From contig NC_056033.1 of the NCBI RefSeq assembly GCF_004379255.2, positions 42,682,719 to 42,746,718 of the forward strand: DNA of 64,000 bases, written 5' to 3'. The translations under genes were made by a program, and so were the position numbers. Positions 1 to 11,227 of the stretch are shown here, one piece after another. Positions within the stretch are counted from its first letter, which is position 1. Each line of letters opens with the position of its first letter. The notes under the pieces were generated by a model. The model was not told where the DNA came from. It did not search any database and saw only the letters and a program-made list of their open reading frames with translations. Origin of the DNA: Salvia splendens (taxonomy: Eukaryota; Streptophyta; Magnoliopsida; Lamiales; Lamiaceae).

Positions 1-1744
1 ATTTATATGCATTTTATTTATACTCTCACCCCATTTTTATTTTTTTTGCAATTTATTCCCTTTTTGCAAAAGAGAAAACTCAAGGCAATAACTACTTTTT
101 ATTTTTCTGCAAAAGAGAAAACTCAAGGCAATAACTACTCAATATATGTTATATTTGTTTGGTAGTTGGAGATTGCTTGAGATGTATTAGCATTTATATG
201 CATTTTATTTATACTCTCACCCCATTTTTATTTTTTTTGCAATTTATTCCCTTTTTGCAAAAGAGAAAACTCAAGGCAATAACTACTTTTTATTTTTCTG
301 CAAAAGAGAAAACTCAAGGCAATAACTACTCAATATATGTTATATTTGTTTGGTAGTTGGAGATTGCTTGAGATGTATTAGCATTTATATGCATTTTATT
401 TATACTCTCACCCCATTTTTATTTTTTTTGCAATTTATTCCCTTTTTGCAAAAGAGAAAACTCAAGGCAATAACTACTTTTTATTTTTCTGCAAAAGAGA
501 AAACTCAAGGCAATAACTACTCAATATATGTTATATTTGTTTGGTAGTTGGAGATTGCTTGAGATGTATTATCATTTATATGCATTTTATTTATACTCTC
601 ACCCCATTTTTATTTTTTTTGCAATTTATTCCCTTTTTGCAAAAGAGAAAACTCAAGGCAATAACTACTTTTTATTTTTCTGCAAAAGAGAAAACTCAAG
701 GCAATAACTACTCAATATATGTTATATTTGTTTGGTAGTTGGAGATTGCTTGAGATGTATTAGCATTTATATGCATTTTATTTATACTCTCACCCCATTT
801 TTATTTTTTTTGCAATTTATTCCCTTTTTGCAAAAGAGAAAACTCAAGGCAATAACTACTTTTTATTTTTCTGCAAAAGAGAAAACTCAAGGCAATAACT
901 ACTCAATATATGTTATATTTGTTTGGTAGTTGGAGATTGCTTGAGATGTATTAGCATTTATATGCATTTTATTTATACTCTCACCCCATTTTTATTTTTT
1001 TTGCAATTTATTCCCTTTTTGCAAAAGAGAAAACTCAAGGCAATAACTACTTTTTATTTTTCTGCAAAAGAGAAAACTCAAGGCAATAACTACTCAATAT
1101 ATGTTATATTTGTTTGGTAGTTGGAGATTGCTTGAGATGTATTAGCATTTATATGCATTTTATTTATACTCTCACCCCATTTTTATTTTTTTTGCAATTT
1201 ATTCCCTTTTTGCAAAAGAGAAAACTCAAGGCAATAACTACTTTTTATTTTTCTGCAAAAGAGAAAACTCAAGGCAATAACTACTCAATATATGTTATAT
1301 TTGTTTGGTAGTTGGAGATTGCTTGAGATGTATTAGCATTTATATGCATTTTATTTATACTCTCACCCCATTTTTATTTTTTTTGCAATTTATTCCCTTT
1401 TTGCAAAAGAGAAAACTCAAGGCAATAACTACTTTTTATTTTTCTGCAAAAGAGAAAACTCAAGGCAATAACTACTCAATATATGTTATATTTGTTTGGT
1501 AGTTGGAGATTGCTTGAGATGTATTAGCATTTATATGCATTTTATTTATACTCTCACCCCATTTTTATTTTTTTTGCAATTTATTCCCTTTTTGCAAAAG
1601 AGAAAACTCAAGGCAATAACTACTTTTTATTTTTCTGCAAAAGAGAAAACTCAAGGCAATAACTACTCAATATATGTTATATTTGTTTGGTAGTTGGAGA
1701 TTGCTTGAGATGTATTAGCATTTATATGCATTTTATTTATACTC
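1..1744. repeat. 191-bp tandem satellite array, about 9 copies
   Basis: A 191-bp unit is repeated head to tail about 9.1 times. The array runs off the left window edge and stops abruptly at 1744, where the sequence departs from the consensus after a partial unit. Copies look identical except for one substitution I noticed (G to T at 572). Each unit contains an internal duplication of about 31 bp beginning GCAAAAGAGAAAACTCAAGG, the two halves 43 bp apart (for example 66 and 109). A 65-codon frame opens in each unit, but it starts with TTG, overlaps its neighbour by 7 bases and is simply reiterated, so I do not regard it as coding. The near-identity implies recent amplification or homogenisation. 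True array length is unknown from this window. Confidence 0.97.
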
Positions 1745-2230
1745 ATTTGGCATAGACATTTCAAGTCACATTTGCCTATGATAATATGTTCGACTTGTAT
1801 CATATTGATGCAAAAAATGGGAAGTCACAGTTGGAAAAAACTTGAAATTTATATTCACAAAATCTAACTTTTACAAAATTTGTAGTATATCAGAAGCCTC
1901 CACCATCCACGAAAACATCTACAAGGACAGCATAAACACCTAGCAATCACAAAAAAACACAAACACAACTGTATCCTGTAAATCTCTATAAATACACAAA
2001 TACTATATACGACTAAAAAATCCCAGATTCTTGATATATGTTACAAACAATGTACAGAAATGCTCTTCCATGAAGTTAAGCAATGTACACAACCATAGCA
2101 TCCAGGCATAACATTCAGCTTTAAAACGACGAAATATCAGGCGCTGGTGTTAACCTATTCAACTATAAATACTATATAAGCACTCGAGTCCTATACAAAA
2201 ACGGGCTGATTACGTTGTAGTTAGTTTCAT
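1745..2230. other. 3' flank and probable 3' UTR of the NAC gene
   Basis: This AT-rich stretch lies between the satellite array and the stop codon of the minus-strand NAC gene. The part nearest the stop is presumably its 3' UTR. I see no other gene or repeat here. Confidence 0.5.
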
Positions 2231-5230
2231 TTAGATGGTAGAATACGCCAACACAGCAAGAAGCATGACTATGAGACTCATGGCCATGAGTACCTTAGGC
2301 ATGTATCTCGATGGCGAAGCTGAAAGTGTATAGCTGGAGCACTGTGAAACTGTGTCTTCGGACTTGCTATTTGGTGTTTCAGCTTTGGCATTTGGGTTTG
2401 TGCTTGTATCGTTTGAGTTTCCATCTGTATTTGCATCAACAGAAGTTGAATCCCTCGATTCATCAGGTGTGAGAGTAACAGCCTTCTCATCATCCTGCAG
2501 TACCAACATGGCAACACTAAGATTAGAATACCATAAAGTGGACAAAGGTATTGATTGGAATTGAGGATCAGAGGAACCTCTCACCTGCGCTTTGTCGACT
2601 TCTTCCTTTATTTTAGAGTTAGTTGGCTCGTTAGGAAGGCCACACTGAACTGATCCAACTTGTAACTTCATCTGCAGACGAATTCTTCTTGGAGCAGTTC
2701 CATGTGCTGCAGTGTGCTGCACGGTGCTTTGATTAGGAACTGAACGTTTCCTTATCACAATGCCAGTTCCAGAATTTGCGCCTTCCACTGCAGGGCTATG
2801 GAGAGCACTGTTTTCAACATTTGACATGTGTTGGACGTGATTGCCAGAAGAGACGGTAGTGGAATCATTTGGCAATCCATGGAGGTTAGTTGCATATCCC
2901 AAGTTCCCTTGGTCATAACCACTGCTAACATAAGAATTGTGGCTATCTTGAGCTAGCATTTCAGAAGAAACTTCACTCTGGAACGGTGACTCTTGCTTCA
3001 TATTGTCCTCAAAAGACTCAACTGGAAGCATAAACAGATCAACCTAGAGGAGAGATAATAAATGCTATCAGGCTCCGTCAAGAAAGCAAATCCAGCTCTA
3101 GGATGATATTGCCTGCAGTATAATTACTCTTTAACACAAGGAAAGCAACAAAGAAACTTCCTTACCGGTTTCTGAGACACCTCCCCCTCCGATTCACTGC
3201 ATGAGTAACTTGGTTTTACCATACTGTCACCGTTGTAGATGTTAAGTGGACTCTGCTCCTCGGAATCAACTAAAACAGAGTTCAAGAACTTTTCAATATC
3301 ATCGGCAGCATCGGTTCCATACTGGAATGGGATAGTTTGTTGATTATGGCTCATATCACCATTAAAGTCGCTATAGAAGAATGGGTTTCCAAGCTCCGAC
3401 TGCATCTGGGAATGAAATGGGGAAAACATTTTCCCGTCTGTGGTCAGCGTCACGGGGTAGCAAAACTCATCCAATAGTTTCTCCAGCTCAGGGTTAGGCT
3501 GAATCAGAAGTAGCAAAGATTAGTAGAATCACAGGGAATTCGAGGAAAAACGAAAAATTAAATATACTAGAAATCTATAACAGTAGAACTGGGGAATTAA
3601 CAGGAAGCTGAGTACATAATTATTTCACTCACAGGAATAGATTTCATGTCGGATACATTGTTCTCCATCTCATCAGCAATGCCATTATAACTCTGCCAAT
3701 CAATAGGTATAGCACTGCCAGCTGCAGCTTTTGGAGTACTTGAAGTCTGATGGCTTCCAGCACTAGAAGGTTGTGGTTCAGACGAGCCGCCTAAACTGAA
3801 ACTACCTGGTGTTGATTGTTCATATTCAGCAGATCGAACTTCTGGTGGAGAAGCAATTATTTCTTCAACTCCATTGACGTTTGTCGATTCAGTGACACCG
3901 TCTTGTTTCAGCTCAGCCTTTCTGAACAATCGGCATAATATATAGGCACCCTAGCAAGAGAAGTCATCAATCACATCAGCAATTACTAGAAAAATGAGGA
4001 AATCAAAGCATACTGTCATATTACTTGTCCAACGCCACATCTTCAACAATCAACATACGTACTCATCCAATTAGTGTTGTGATACAATTATATCCCTACG
4101 CAGATCACGGTATGAGGAAAGGGGTTTCTTCACATGTTCTAAAATTCCTTATAGCATGACTATACAACTAAAGCAGCCAACTTATGAAATCAGTCAATAT
4201 TCACTTACCTAGAACAAGAAAAGATGATACTATACAAACTAAACATGGCAATGGAAAATATTGCTCGTTCATAGAGAAAAGCATATAACTATAAGCATAG
4301 AAACAAAATCCCTACCTGACCAGGGTGCGAACCATCCAGAGACTTATCAGTAGCACGATACTCGTGAATCACCCAGTTGGTCCTCTTTCCATCCGGTGCA
4401 CGGCCCAGGTAGAAAACCAAAGTCTTTTTCATCCCGATCTTTGCCCCCTTTCGGGTAGTTATATACCTATCCTTACCAGTTGCCTTCCAGTAGCCTTTCT
4501 CGGTAGCCCGGTTCAATCTCTGACCATTTTGATATTTCCGATCCTTCGGGCAGAAGAAGAACCACTCATTGTCAGTAGACTCCACCACAGACAAATCTGC
4601 AAGACATCGAAGAAACAAAAATTATGATCATCTCCAAGTTTAAAGCCAATTGTAATCTCTATTGATAGGCAACAACAAATAATAACAAAAAAAGGACAAT
4701 CAGTATAAGTGTGTGTACACCAATATAATCACCACAACACCGTATCAAATTCGCATAAATTATCTTCCATAAACAAAAACTCTGATGATTACTCAGCTAA
4801 CACAATTTCATTTTCCATCAAAATCCTATAGACTGCAAGATACTGCATTCGTTAAGCTTAAATCATAAATTTCCCAAATTAACCGCGTTAGACAAACCCT
4901 AATCGAGCTCAGATCCACATAATCTTAACCAACACAACACAATCCAATTTTAACAAACCAACGCACATTAGCAATGATCCACGCATTCAAAACACTCATT
5001 TCAAACAACACCAGCAAAAAAAAGGCCAAACCCGTAAAAATCGAAAAAAATAGCATAAACTCACCAGGTAAATCCCATGGCTCCCATTTGCAAACATCAA
5101 TTTCACGAATAACACTGACTTCCTTATCCCGCCGATTGATTTTAAGCCTCAGATAGTGATCGATTAGCTCCTCGTCCGTCGGCCGGAATCTATACCCCAC
5201 CGGTAACCCTTTCACAGGAAGCACAGCCAT
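2231..5230 (-). CDS. Membrane-tethered NAC transcription factor (NTL type)
   Basis: Six coding exons on the minus strand: 5230-5065, 4596-4316, 3950-3633, 3498-3166, 3043-2585 and 2494-2231, all with GT-AG junctions and continuous frame, giving about 606 aa. The N-terminus carries NAC subdomain A ([19 protein letters not shown]), then the conserved [27 protein letters not shown] and WVIHEYRA blocks, so the DNA-binding domain spans roughly residues 8-160. A long, acidic, Ser/Gln-rich middle is typical of the activation region. The last ~20 residues ([17 protein letters not shown]) form a single C-terminal membrane anchor. NAC proteins of this kind are held in a membrane and released by proteolysis under stress; that is family knowledge, not shown here. 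It most resembles the NTL6/NTL9/NAC091 group. The last intron (2584-2495) is exactly 90 nt and stop-free, so retention would add 30 residues. The ATG at 5230 is the only start before subdomain A. Confidence 0.93.
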
Positions 5231-6089
5231 TGAGCAGTAAACACTTTCGCTTTTCGCAAAAAAGGGGTAAAAATAGACAATTGTGGTAAAGGTAAAGTGA
5301 ATTTATTAAGAGAAGAAGCTGTCTTAGCTAGAGAGGGTGAGATTCAGGGAAAATTCAGTGGGGTTGGAGTGATGATCCGAAGATATTTTTAGAGAGAGAA
5401 GACGAAGAAATAGGTGCAGTTAGAGAGAGAGAGATAGTGGAATTTTCTGAGAAAGAGCAGTAGATGGAAGCGCGTCCAAATTCGGCGCACATGCCGTGTT
5501 ACAACCGAAATACCCATTTTAGCCTTGCCAAAGAGACCAATCTGCATTGTGATATTTATAAACTTTAATTATTATAGTATGTTCAAATTTCTTTGTTCTA
5601 ATTCTTAGTTAAACTGAATGGGATGTTCCTGAGCTTGATCTAGCTATCTTATATGATACCTCATTTCATTTCTTGTTAATAGAGACATTTCTTTTCAGCA
5701 TGAATTTAAAAATAGTATAATAAATAGATAATAAATAAAATAAAAGAAAAAGTTTTTACCAAAAATATAAATAACTCAATTATCTTGAAACTTCATAAAA
5801 TAAAAATATGCTTCAATTAACATGGAACGAAGGGAGTACTACTTTATTATACATGATGAAACATGCAACATAACGTCACAGATGCATGATTGCATACACA
5901 TTCTCTCCATATTCTTTTATGCCACATCTTGAATTTTAAAAAAATAATGCTCTTTTTTGTTTAGTCGAACATATAATCAACTTCAAATGCATCAATGTCC
6001 ATTTTAAATAAATTTCATCTGTCGATTTCCAAGTAACCAAGATATTTTGATAATAATATATTACTAGGTAGGAGTATTATTTTTTTCAA
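5231..6089. promoter_or_regulatory. NAC 5' UTR and promoter region
   Basis: Divergent flank of the minus-strand NAC gene. GA-rich stretches (5330-5460) next to the start are typical of a plant 5' UTR. Further out it is AT-rich. The sequence ending in GGAACGAAGGGAGTA near 5840 resembles the right end of a Stowaway-type MITE, but I could not find a matching left end. No gene is seen. Confidence 0.4.
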
Positions 6090-6767
6090 AGGGAACATAT
6101 TTTTTGGTCCACGAACTTTATCAAAGTATCATTTTAGGTCCGTGAACTTTGAAAATATCATTTAAGGTCCACCAACTATGAGTTAATATCATTTGAAGTA
6201 CTTTTTACTATTTCCAAGTTTTTTTGGATGAAAATACCCTCAATACTTTAAAGGGTGTATATTTTTAATAAATTTATCATATACTCATATTTTTTATAAA
6301 TATCTTTACAATATATTTTTGTCAAATTTTCTAAATATAATTTGACCTTCAATATTATCATTTAATTTTGTGACATACAATAAAAGATCTTTATTCAATT
6401 TTTTATTATTAAAGAAAAGTTCTTTATTCAATTTTTTAAAAAAATAATATAAAAAATTAAAGAAGCGATTTTACTTGCATGTCATAAAATTAAGTGATAA
6501 TATTTAAGGTCAAATTATATTTAGAAAATTTGTCAAAAATATATTGTAAAGATATTTATAAAAAAAATATGAGTATATGATAAATTTATTAAAAATATAT
6601 ACACTTTAAGGTATTGAGGGTATTTTTATCCAAAAAAACTTGGAAATAGTAAAAAGTACTTCAAATGATATTAATCTATAGTTGGTGGACCTCAAATGAT
6701 ATTTTCAAAGTTCACGGACCTAAAATAATACTTTGGCAAAGTTCGTGGACCAAAAAAGATGTTCCCT
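6090..6767. mobile_element. Foldback (long-hairpin) MITE, 678 bp
   Basis: The two halves are inverted copies over almost the entire element. The left end AGGGAACAT...TTTTTTGGTCCACGAAC is mirrored by GTTCGTGGACCAAAAAA...ATGTTCCCT at the right end, and the interior matches as well (the FeNTT-like motif GGTCCACCAACTATG on the left pairs with ATAGTTGGTGGACC on the right). Arms are about 6090-6385 and 6470-6767, with a loop of under 100 bp. No ORF is present. The flanks are T-rich, and I could not define a target duplication, so the superfamily is undetermined; the shape fits Mutator-type foldback MITEs. Transcription through it would give a long double-stranded RNA and hence small RNAs. Confidence 0.9.
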
Positions 6768-8068
6768 CTTTTTTTTATGATAGTCCTATTAAACTCTCAC
6801 AATACATATAAGTACCAGAAACTTTTGTATTGTTGATTAATCATATAATTCAATAATTTATTCTTATAAAAATACAAAGCATAACGAATATTCCAAAAGT
6901 AATAGTGTTAAGTTGAAAATTAAAATACCCATTGTGCTTGTTATTGAATTTAATTTTACCCAATATTAGATTCACATATTTCTTCAAATAAATGTATATT
7001 CTCTATGAAAATATTTGCTTTGATAAATCCATACATTAACAAATGGTCCATGGCAATTCTTATTTTTATGTTTTGAAATGAAATTTCTTATAAACTACTC
7101 TCAGAAACTTTTAGGGGTATTTTAGGAAATTCACCGAGTCGTAACGAGGAAGCTAGATTTTGAAGAGTGACATAGTCATCCAACCAATCAGGGGTATCCA
7201 CGTGTCGATAAAGTTTCATGTGGGACCATGACAATTTCATACTCTCTCCGTCCCTAGTATGCACTTTGAAGTCGGCACGGATTTTGAAGTAAAATTGATA
7301 AATTAAAAGAGAGGTTAAGAGAAAAGTAATTAAAATATTGTTAGTGAATAATGAATCCCACCTTTTAGAAAGAAAACACTTTCTAAAATTAGAAGGTACA
7401 TATTCTTGTGAGACGGACTATTCTTGTGTGACCGAGAGAGTGGCGTTGGTATTTCAATTTCATTACAAATAAAACAATCATTCGCTGATTATATCCTGTG
7501 ACAACTTTTTCTAACTCTTAATTTTTAATTTCTTTTATTCTTTTCTCTTTTACCCTTTTCTACTTTAGCCGCAGTAACCGTTACTTTAATTTTTAACCCA
7601 TGAAAATAAATAAGTGCCGTATAATTTGTGTTTTCCATCCCTAAATTAAAGTATTATTTGAACCAAACATCGACAAAAAAGTTAAAAATACATCTACAAA
7701 CATATTCAATTTAGTTAAATACTAGTATATCGTTGTGTAGTTGTAAATAATTTTATTTATCTCTATTGCGAATAAAACATATATATGAGTAATATTTTGC
7801 TTCAACCTCCATCACCTTATTTGTCGAAAATGAGTGTCTTTCACTTAAATATATTTTTTAGCTCCTTATGGATAATCGAATGTTTTCTAAAATGAGTAAT
7901 ATGATATCAATGTTTTCTAAGCTACACTCGTTATATATTGCAAAAACCATTCCCAAATTATAATAATTAGAATTCGAAATAGATTATTTCAAAAATAATT
8001 TGGAATATACTCCATTAATCACTGACCAGTATGAGGGATGTTACTCGACAGATTTTATTCATACAATG
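6768..8068. other. AT-rich intergenic DNA with a MITE remnant
   Basis: No gene seen. At 7241-7441 there is a Stowaway-like element: it begins CTCTCTCCGTCCC and ends in the imperfect inverse GGGACGGA-type motif (GACCGAGAGAG), about 200 bp, with a TA/TG flank. The rest is low-complexity AT-rich DNA. Confidence 0.5.
7241..7441. mobile_element. Stowaway-like MITE (degenerate)
   Basis: The left terminus CTCTCTCCGTCCC and the right terminus, reverse complement CTCTCTCGGTC, form a short inverted repeat about 200 bp apart, next to TA on the left and TG on the right. The interior is AT-rich and non-coding. CTCCCTCCGTCCC-like ends are the hallmark of Stowaway (Tc1/mariner) MITEs. An unambiguous relative lies at 63758-63955. 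Confidence 0.6.
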
Positions 8069-8071
8069 TGA

Positions 8072-9852
8072 GAGCATCCACAACCCTGCTCTTGCCAGCG
8101 GCACGGTTGTGGGCCCGGGCGGTACTATTCATGCCTGCTCTCTGGCAAGAGCACAACACCCACAACTGTGCTCTTCCGCAAGGACGAGCACAATTAATAT
8201 AAAATTCAATTACACAAAAACATTTTCATAATACTAAAATTCATTAAAAAAACCACAATAAAAATAACAAATTACAAATAAAATAAAAAGACATAATTAA
8301 AATCCTAAAAATTAAAAATTACATAATTAAAATACTAAAAATTAAAAATTACATAATTAAACTCCTAAAAATTAAAAATTACATAATTATTGGCTAATAT
8401 AACCCGAGGAAGACTACGCATCCGGCGGCACCAACCCCAATTGTTTTTGGAGACCCAATATCATGGACTCGTGCGTTTGAAGTTGCGTGGGGGTCATAGT
8501 TGACCTATCGGCCAAATTGAGTTGGGCCAAAAGGGCCCACAACGAGTTGTTCGGGGGTGGAGGTGGAACATAGGGTGCGGGTTCGGGAGCAGGGGCAGAT
8601 GGAGTCGCGGCGCGACGTCGTTCGGCCGCCGCCTTCTTCCTACCTTGCGGTCGGCGTCGGGAACCGCTTGGTTGGGCATCGGGGCTACCCAAGTTAGATT
8701 CGGCGAGTTGGCTAGCCACTTCTTCGCCGGCGTCGGATAGGGATGCCGACCGTGAGAGTTTGGAGGAGCCGCTAGAGGAGGATGTTATGCCTCCCTTATA
8801 CTTCGGGTGCGTCCGCGTCTCCTGCCAAACGTTAAGATATTTGAACGACTTACCGTTCATGGATTGGTAGGTGCTCAGCGAGGCGGTGATGATGTCGACC
8901 TCGCTTCGGCCGCTCCCGGCATTCCGGGACTCCTGGATGAAATAGCCGTTGAACTTGCCAATTTCTTCGTTGGCTCGGCCGATGCAGTTGCGCACCATAC
9001 TCTCGTTGCGCTCGATCGTTCCCGGCGGCCGGTGTGCATTGTACCGGCTAGAGACGCGCCACCAAAAGTGATCGCCGGATTGGTTCGTTCCAACCACCGC
9101 ATCTTCGGAGATTTCCAAGTACGCCTTGAACAATCTTTCCATCTCCGCCGGTGAGTACGGTGTGCGGACACCGGCGCGAGATGGAGGATTCGGCATTTGG
9201 GAAGGGGCGCGAGGCCTAGGCTCCGGTGTCCACCCGTAGCGCCCATCGGAGGCACCTTGATCGTCGATTGGGTATGGCCGGTAGCCACTCGGAACGCCCG
9301 AATCTTGGGTGAGAGGAGGGGCCGAATATTCCGTTTCCGGACTATGAAACGGTTGCGAACCGAACCATTCGGGGTTCCAACCGTGAGAGCCGCTTGGGTT
9401 GTCGTCGTTACCGGACATAGTGGTGTTGTAGGGTGTGAGAGGAAGATGAAAATGGATATGAGAGATTGATGATGAGAATTGTGTAGTGAAAGTGTGAATT
9501 TTTTGGAGTGAAATTGGGGGTATTTATAGATGAAAGTGTGTATTTTTGGGGTAAAAAAAATAAAAAAAAGATTAAAAAGTGGGGAAAAACGGTTATAAAC
9601 GGATATAATTTTTTGGGGAAGTGAAATTTTTTTTTTTATTTTTTATCGATTTTTTAATAAAAATCCGATTTTTTTAAAAAAAAAATAAAAAAATGTTTGA
9701 AACCAACGGCTATGCCGTTGGCGAATGGGAGACCGCCACGTGTGCGTCCGCTGGCACGGACGTGCCAGCGGCGCGGTTGCAGCGGTGGCGGTCCTTCGCC
9801 TTGCCGCTGGCACGGACGGCGGTGGCGCCAACCGCCACCGCTGCGGATGCTC
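8072..9852 (-). mobile_element. PIF/Harbinger-type element carrying ORF1 only
   Basis: The element is bounded by GAGCATCCACAAC on the left and the inverse of GAGCATCCGCAGC on the right. Both ends are followed by Harbinger-like subterminal sequence containing GTGCCAGCGGCA. The 3-bp direct repeat TGA flanks it (8069-8071 and 9853-9855). TWA is the usual Harbinger target, so TGA is a small deviation. It carries one intact minus-strand ORF (8414-9418) and no DDE transposase. The left subterminal part (8215-8400) holds four short AT-rich repeats built on AAAATTAAAAATTACATAATT. Confidence 0.88.
8414..9418 (-). CDS. Harbinger ORF1, Myb/SANT-like DNA-binding protein
   Basis: Intact 334-aa ORF inside the Harbinger element. 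The centre (about residues 85-215) is a trihelix/Myb-SANT-like domain: a helix after YSPAEMERLFKAYLEIS, the FWWRVSSRYN segment, RNESMVRNCIGRANEEIGKF, and a NVWQETRTHPKYKGG-type end. The N-terminus is Gly/Pro/Ser-rich. The C-terminus is basic (RRRPQGRKKAAAERRR) and then Pro-rich. In the Harbinger superfamily this protein binds the element ends and recruits the transposase to the nucleus. Plant annotation pipelines often call such ORFs 'glutathione S-transferase T3-like' or NAM-associated, which is a misnomer. It is GC-rich compared with its AT-rich surroundings, like its element. No disabling mutation is visible, so it could still assist a transposase encoded elsewhere. Confidence 0.85.
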   Translation of the reverse strand: MSGNDDNPSGSHGWNPEWFGSQPFHSPETEYSAPPLTQDSGVPSGYRPYPIDDQGASDGRYGWTPEPRPRAPSQMPNPPSRAGVRTPYSPAEMERLFKAYLEISEDAVVGTNQSGDHFWWRVSSRYNAHRPPGTIERNESMVRNCIGRANEEIGKFNGYFIQESRNAGSGRSEVDIITASLSTYQSMNGKSFKYLNVWQETRTHPKYKGGITSSSSGSSKLSRSASLSDAGEEVASQLAESNLGSPDAQPSGSRRRPQGRKKAAAERRRAATPSAPAPEPAPYVPPPPPNNSLWALLAQLNLADRSTMTPTQLQTHESMILGLQKQLGLVPPDA

Positions 9853-9855
9853 TGA

Positions 9856-10316
9856 AAGTCAATGTCTTTTTGCCCAAAGCAAAAAAGGCCAACATATTTT
9901 AGTTAACCTTTTTTATTTAATCGAATTCATGCAACTATTAAATATTTTAGTGCTTAATCTCAAAAGATTGATTAGGAAAGACGGTGACGCCCAGTTTGGT
10001 GTTGTCACTATTTTTTTACTTTACTTTTTCCTTTACTTTTTCCTTCATAAATAAATATGCGTGTGTTCGATTTATGAATTTTTTACATTTTTTATGATGA
10101 TAGTTCTTTCATAATTTTAGTCATGTATCAATATAATCATGAAGGATTTCATTCTAAACATTACCAATTTTAAGTGGTTTTATAATTTTAATATGATTTT
10201 TGATTGAATGAATAAAGATATTATATATTGTCATTTTTATTAAATTATATAGTACTTTTAATTAAAACATTACATATCCAAGGAGATAAATTACATAAGC
10301 GCCTCTCGCTAAAGAG
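9856..10316. other. Intergenic, no gene seen
   Basis: AT-rich DNA between the Harbinger element and the solo LTR. I see no coding potential or repeats. Confidence 0.5.
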
Positions 10317-10321
10317 AGTAT

Positions 10322-10939
10322 TGTGGATGTGTGTCCATGCAAATCATGCAAAGTATCATTCTTGCATAAGCAAAGTATCATTCTTGCAGCCGCAAGTTAT
10401 CATTCTTGCTGCCGCAAGTTATCATTCTTACACTGGCGGACTATCATTCTTGCGCAAGGAAACTATCATTCTTGCACAAGGAAACTATCATTCTTGAGCA
10501 ACTCATTCACGTCAAGCTGCTGATTTGATTAAGTGATAGAGCCGTTGGAGCTCGAGGAAGAGATCAAGAAAGGAGCTCGGTTTGGTGAGCTGAAACTAGC
10601 CGTTGGGAATCAGCGGTTATAACTGTTTTGTGTGAAATCAGTTGATGGGTTATTTCTTGTTCTTCGCATATATAGCTCGATAGTTTCCAGTTGAAAAGAA
10701 TAGAAGAAAGAATACACAATACACATACACAATTAGGAGATTATTGCTCTAGCTTGCGATTAGTTTGGAGTGATTGAATTGTGAGTGTGAGTTCATTGTA
10801 TTTGAGAGTTGTTCATCAATAAGATTCCGGTCATCTTCTCCGTGGACGTAGGTGGTTTATCACCGAACCACGTTACATCGTTGTGTGCTTTATTCTTTCG
10901 TTCGTGCGCGTGTGAGATCGGCGGTATCACGACCCAACA
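10322..10939 (+). mobile_element. Solo LTR (Copia-like), 618 bp
   Basis: The segment begins TGTGGATGTG, ends CGACCCAACA (canonical TG...CA), and is flanked by the perfect 5-bp duplication AGTAT (10317-10321 and 10940-10944). Its 3' part, with an AATAAGATTCCGG signal and the CTCCGTGGACGTAGG / CACCGAACCACG motifs, matches the R-U5 style I know from plant Copia LTRs. A TATATAGC box is present near 10668. No PBS, coding region or second LTR follows, so this is a solo LTR left by recombination between the two LTRs of a full element. Confidence 0.87.
10358..10497 (+). repeat. Short tandem repeats in the LTR U3
   Basis: Seven diverged copies of a 22-24 bp unit with the core TATCATTCTTGC lie within the upstream part of the solo LTR. 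Reiterated U3 motifs of this type often act as enhancers in Copia LTRs. That role is inferred from position. Confidence 0.85.
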
Positions 10940-11227
10940 AGTATTAAGCTCGTTACGTTCTCACTCACAAGCTCTATATAAAACTTCACAAGAGTTACGA
11001 ATATATAGAAGTGCTCCAATCTAAATATGCTTAAGGTTAGAATGCTTATAAGATGGATATAGAAAAAATAAAATAACCTTATTGATATAAATATAATCTA
11101 ATATTAGATTTGTAACATCTCATTCGATATATATCGCTGATATACATACCATCTACTATTAGATTTGTTAACATTTCATCGAATATGCGATCTCATACGT
11201 ACATATTCTCACAAAGAATCACTCACT

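Noticed and set aside
159..1693. Eight tandem 65-codon frames in the satellite
   Set aside because: They start with TTG, overlap each other by 7 bases and simply repeat the 191-bp unit. No sign of coding selection.
1..1744. Possible CRISPR-like array
   Set aside because: There are no unique spacers. The whole 191-bp unit repeats, and the host is a plant.
8522..9288. Overlapping frames on both strands of the Harbinger ORF1
   Set aside because: Shadows of the GC-rich SANT-type ORF.
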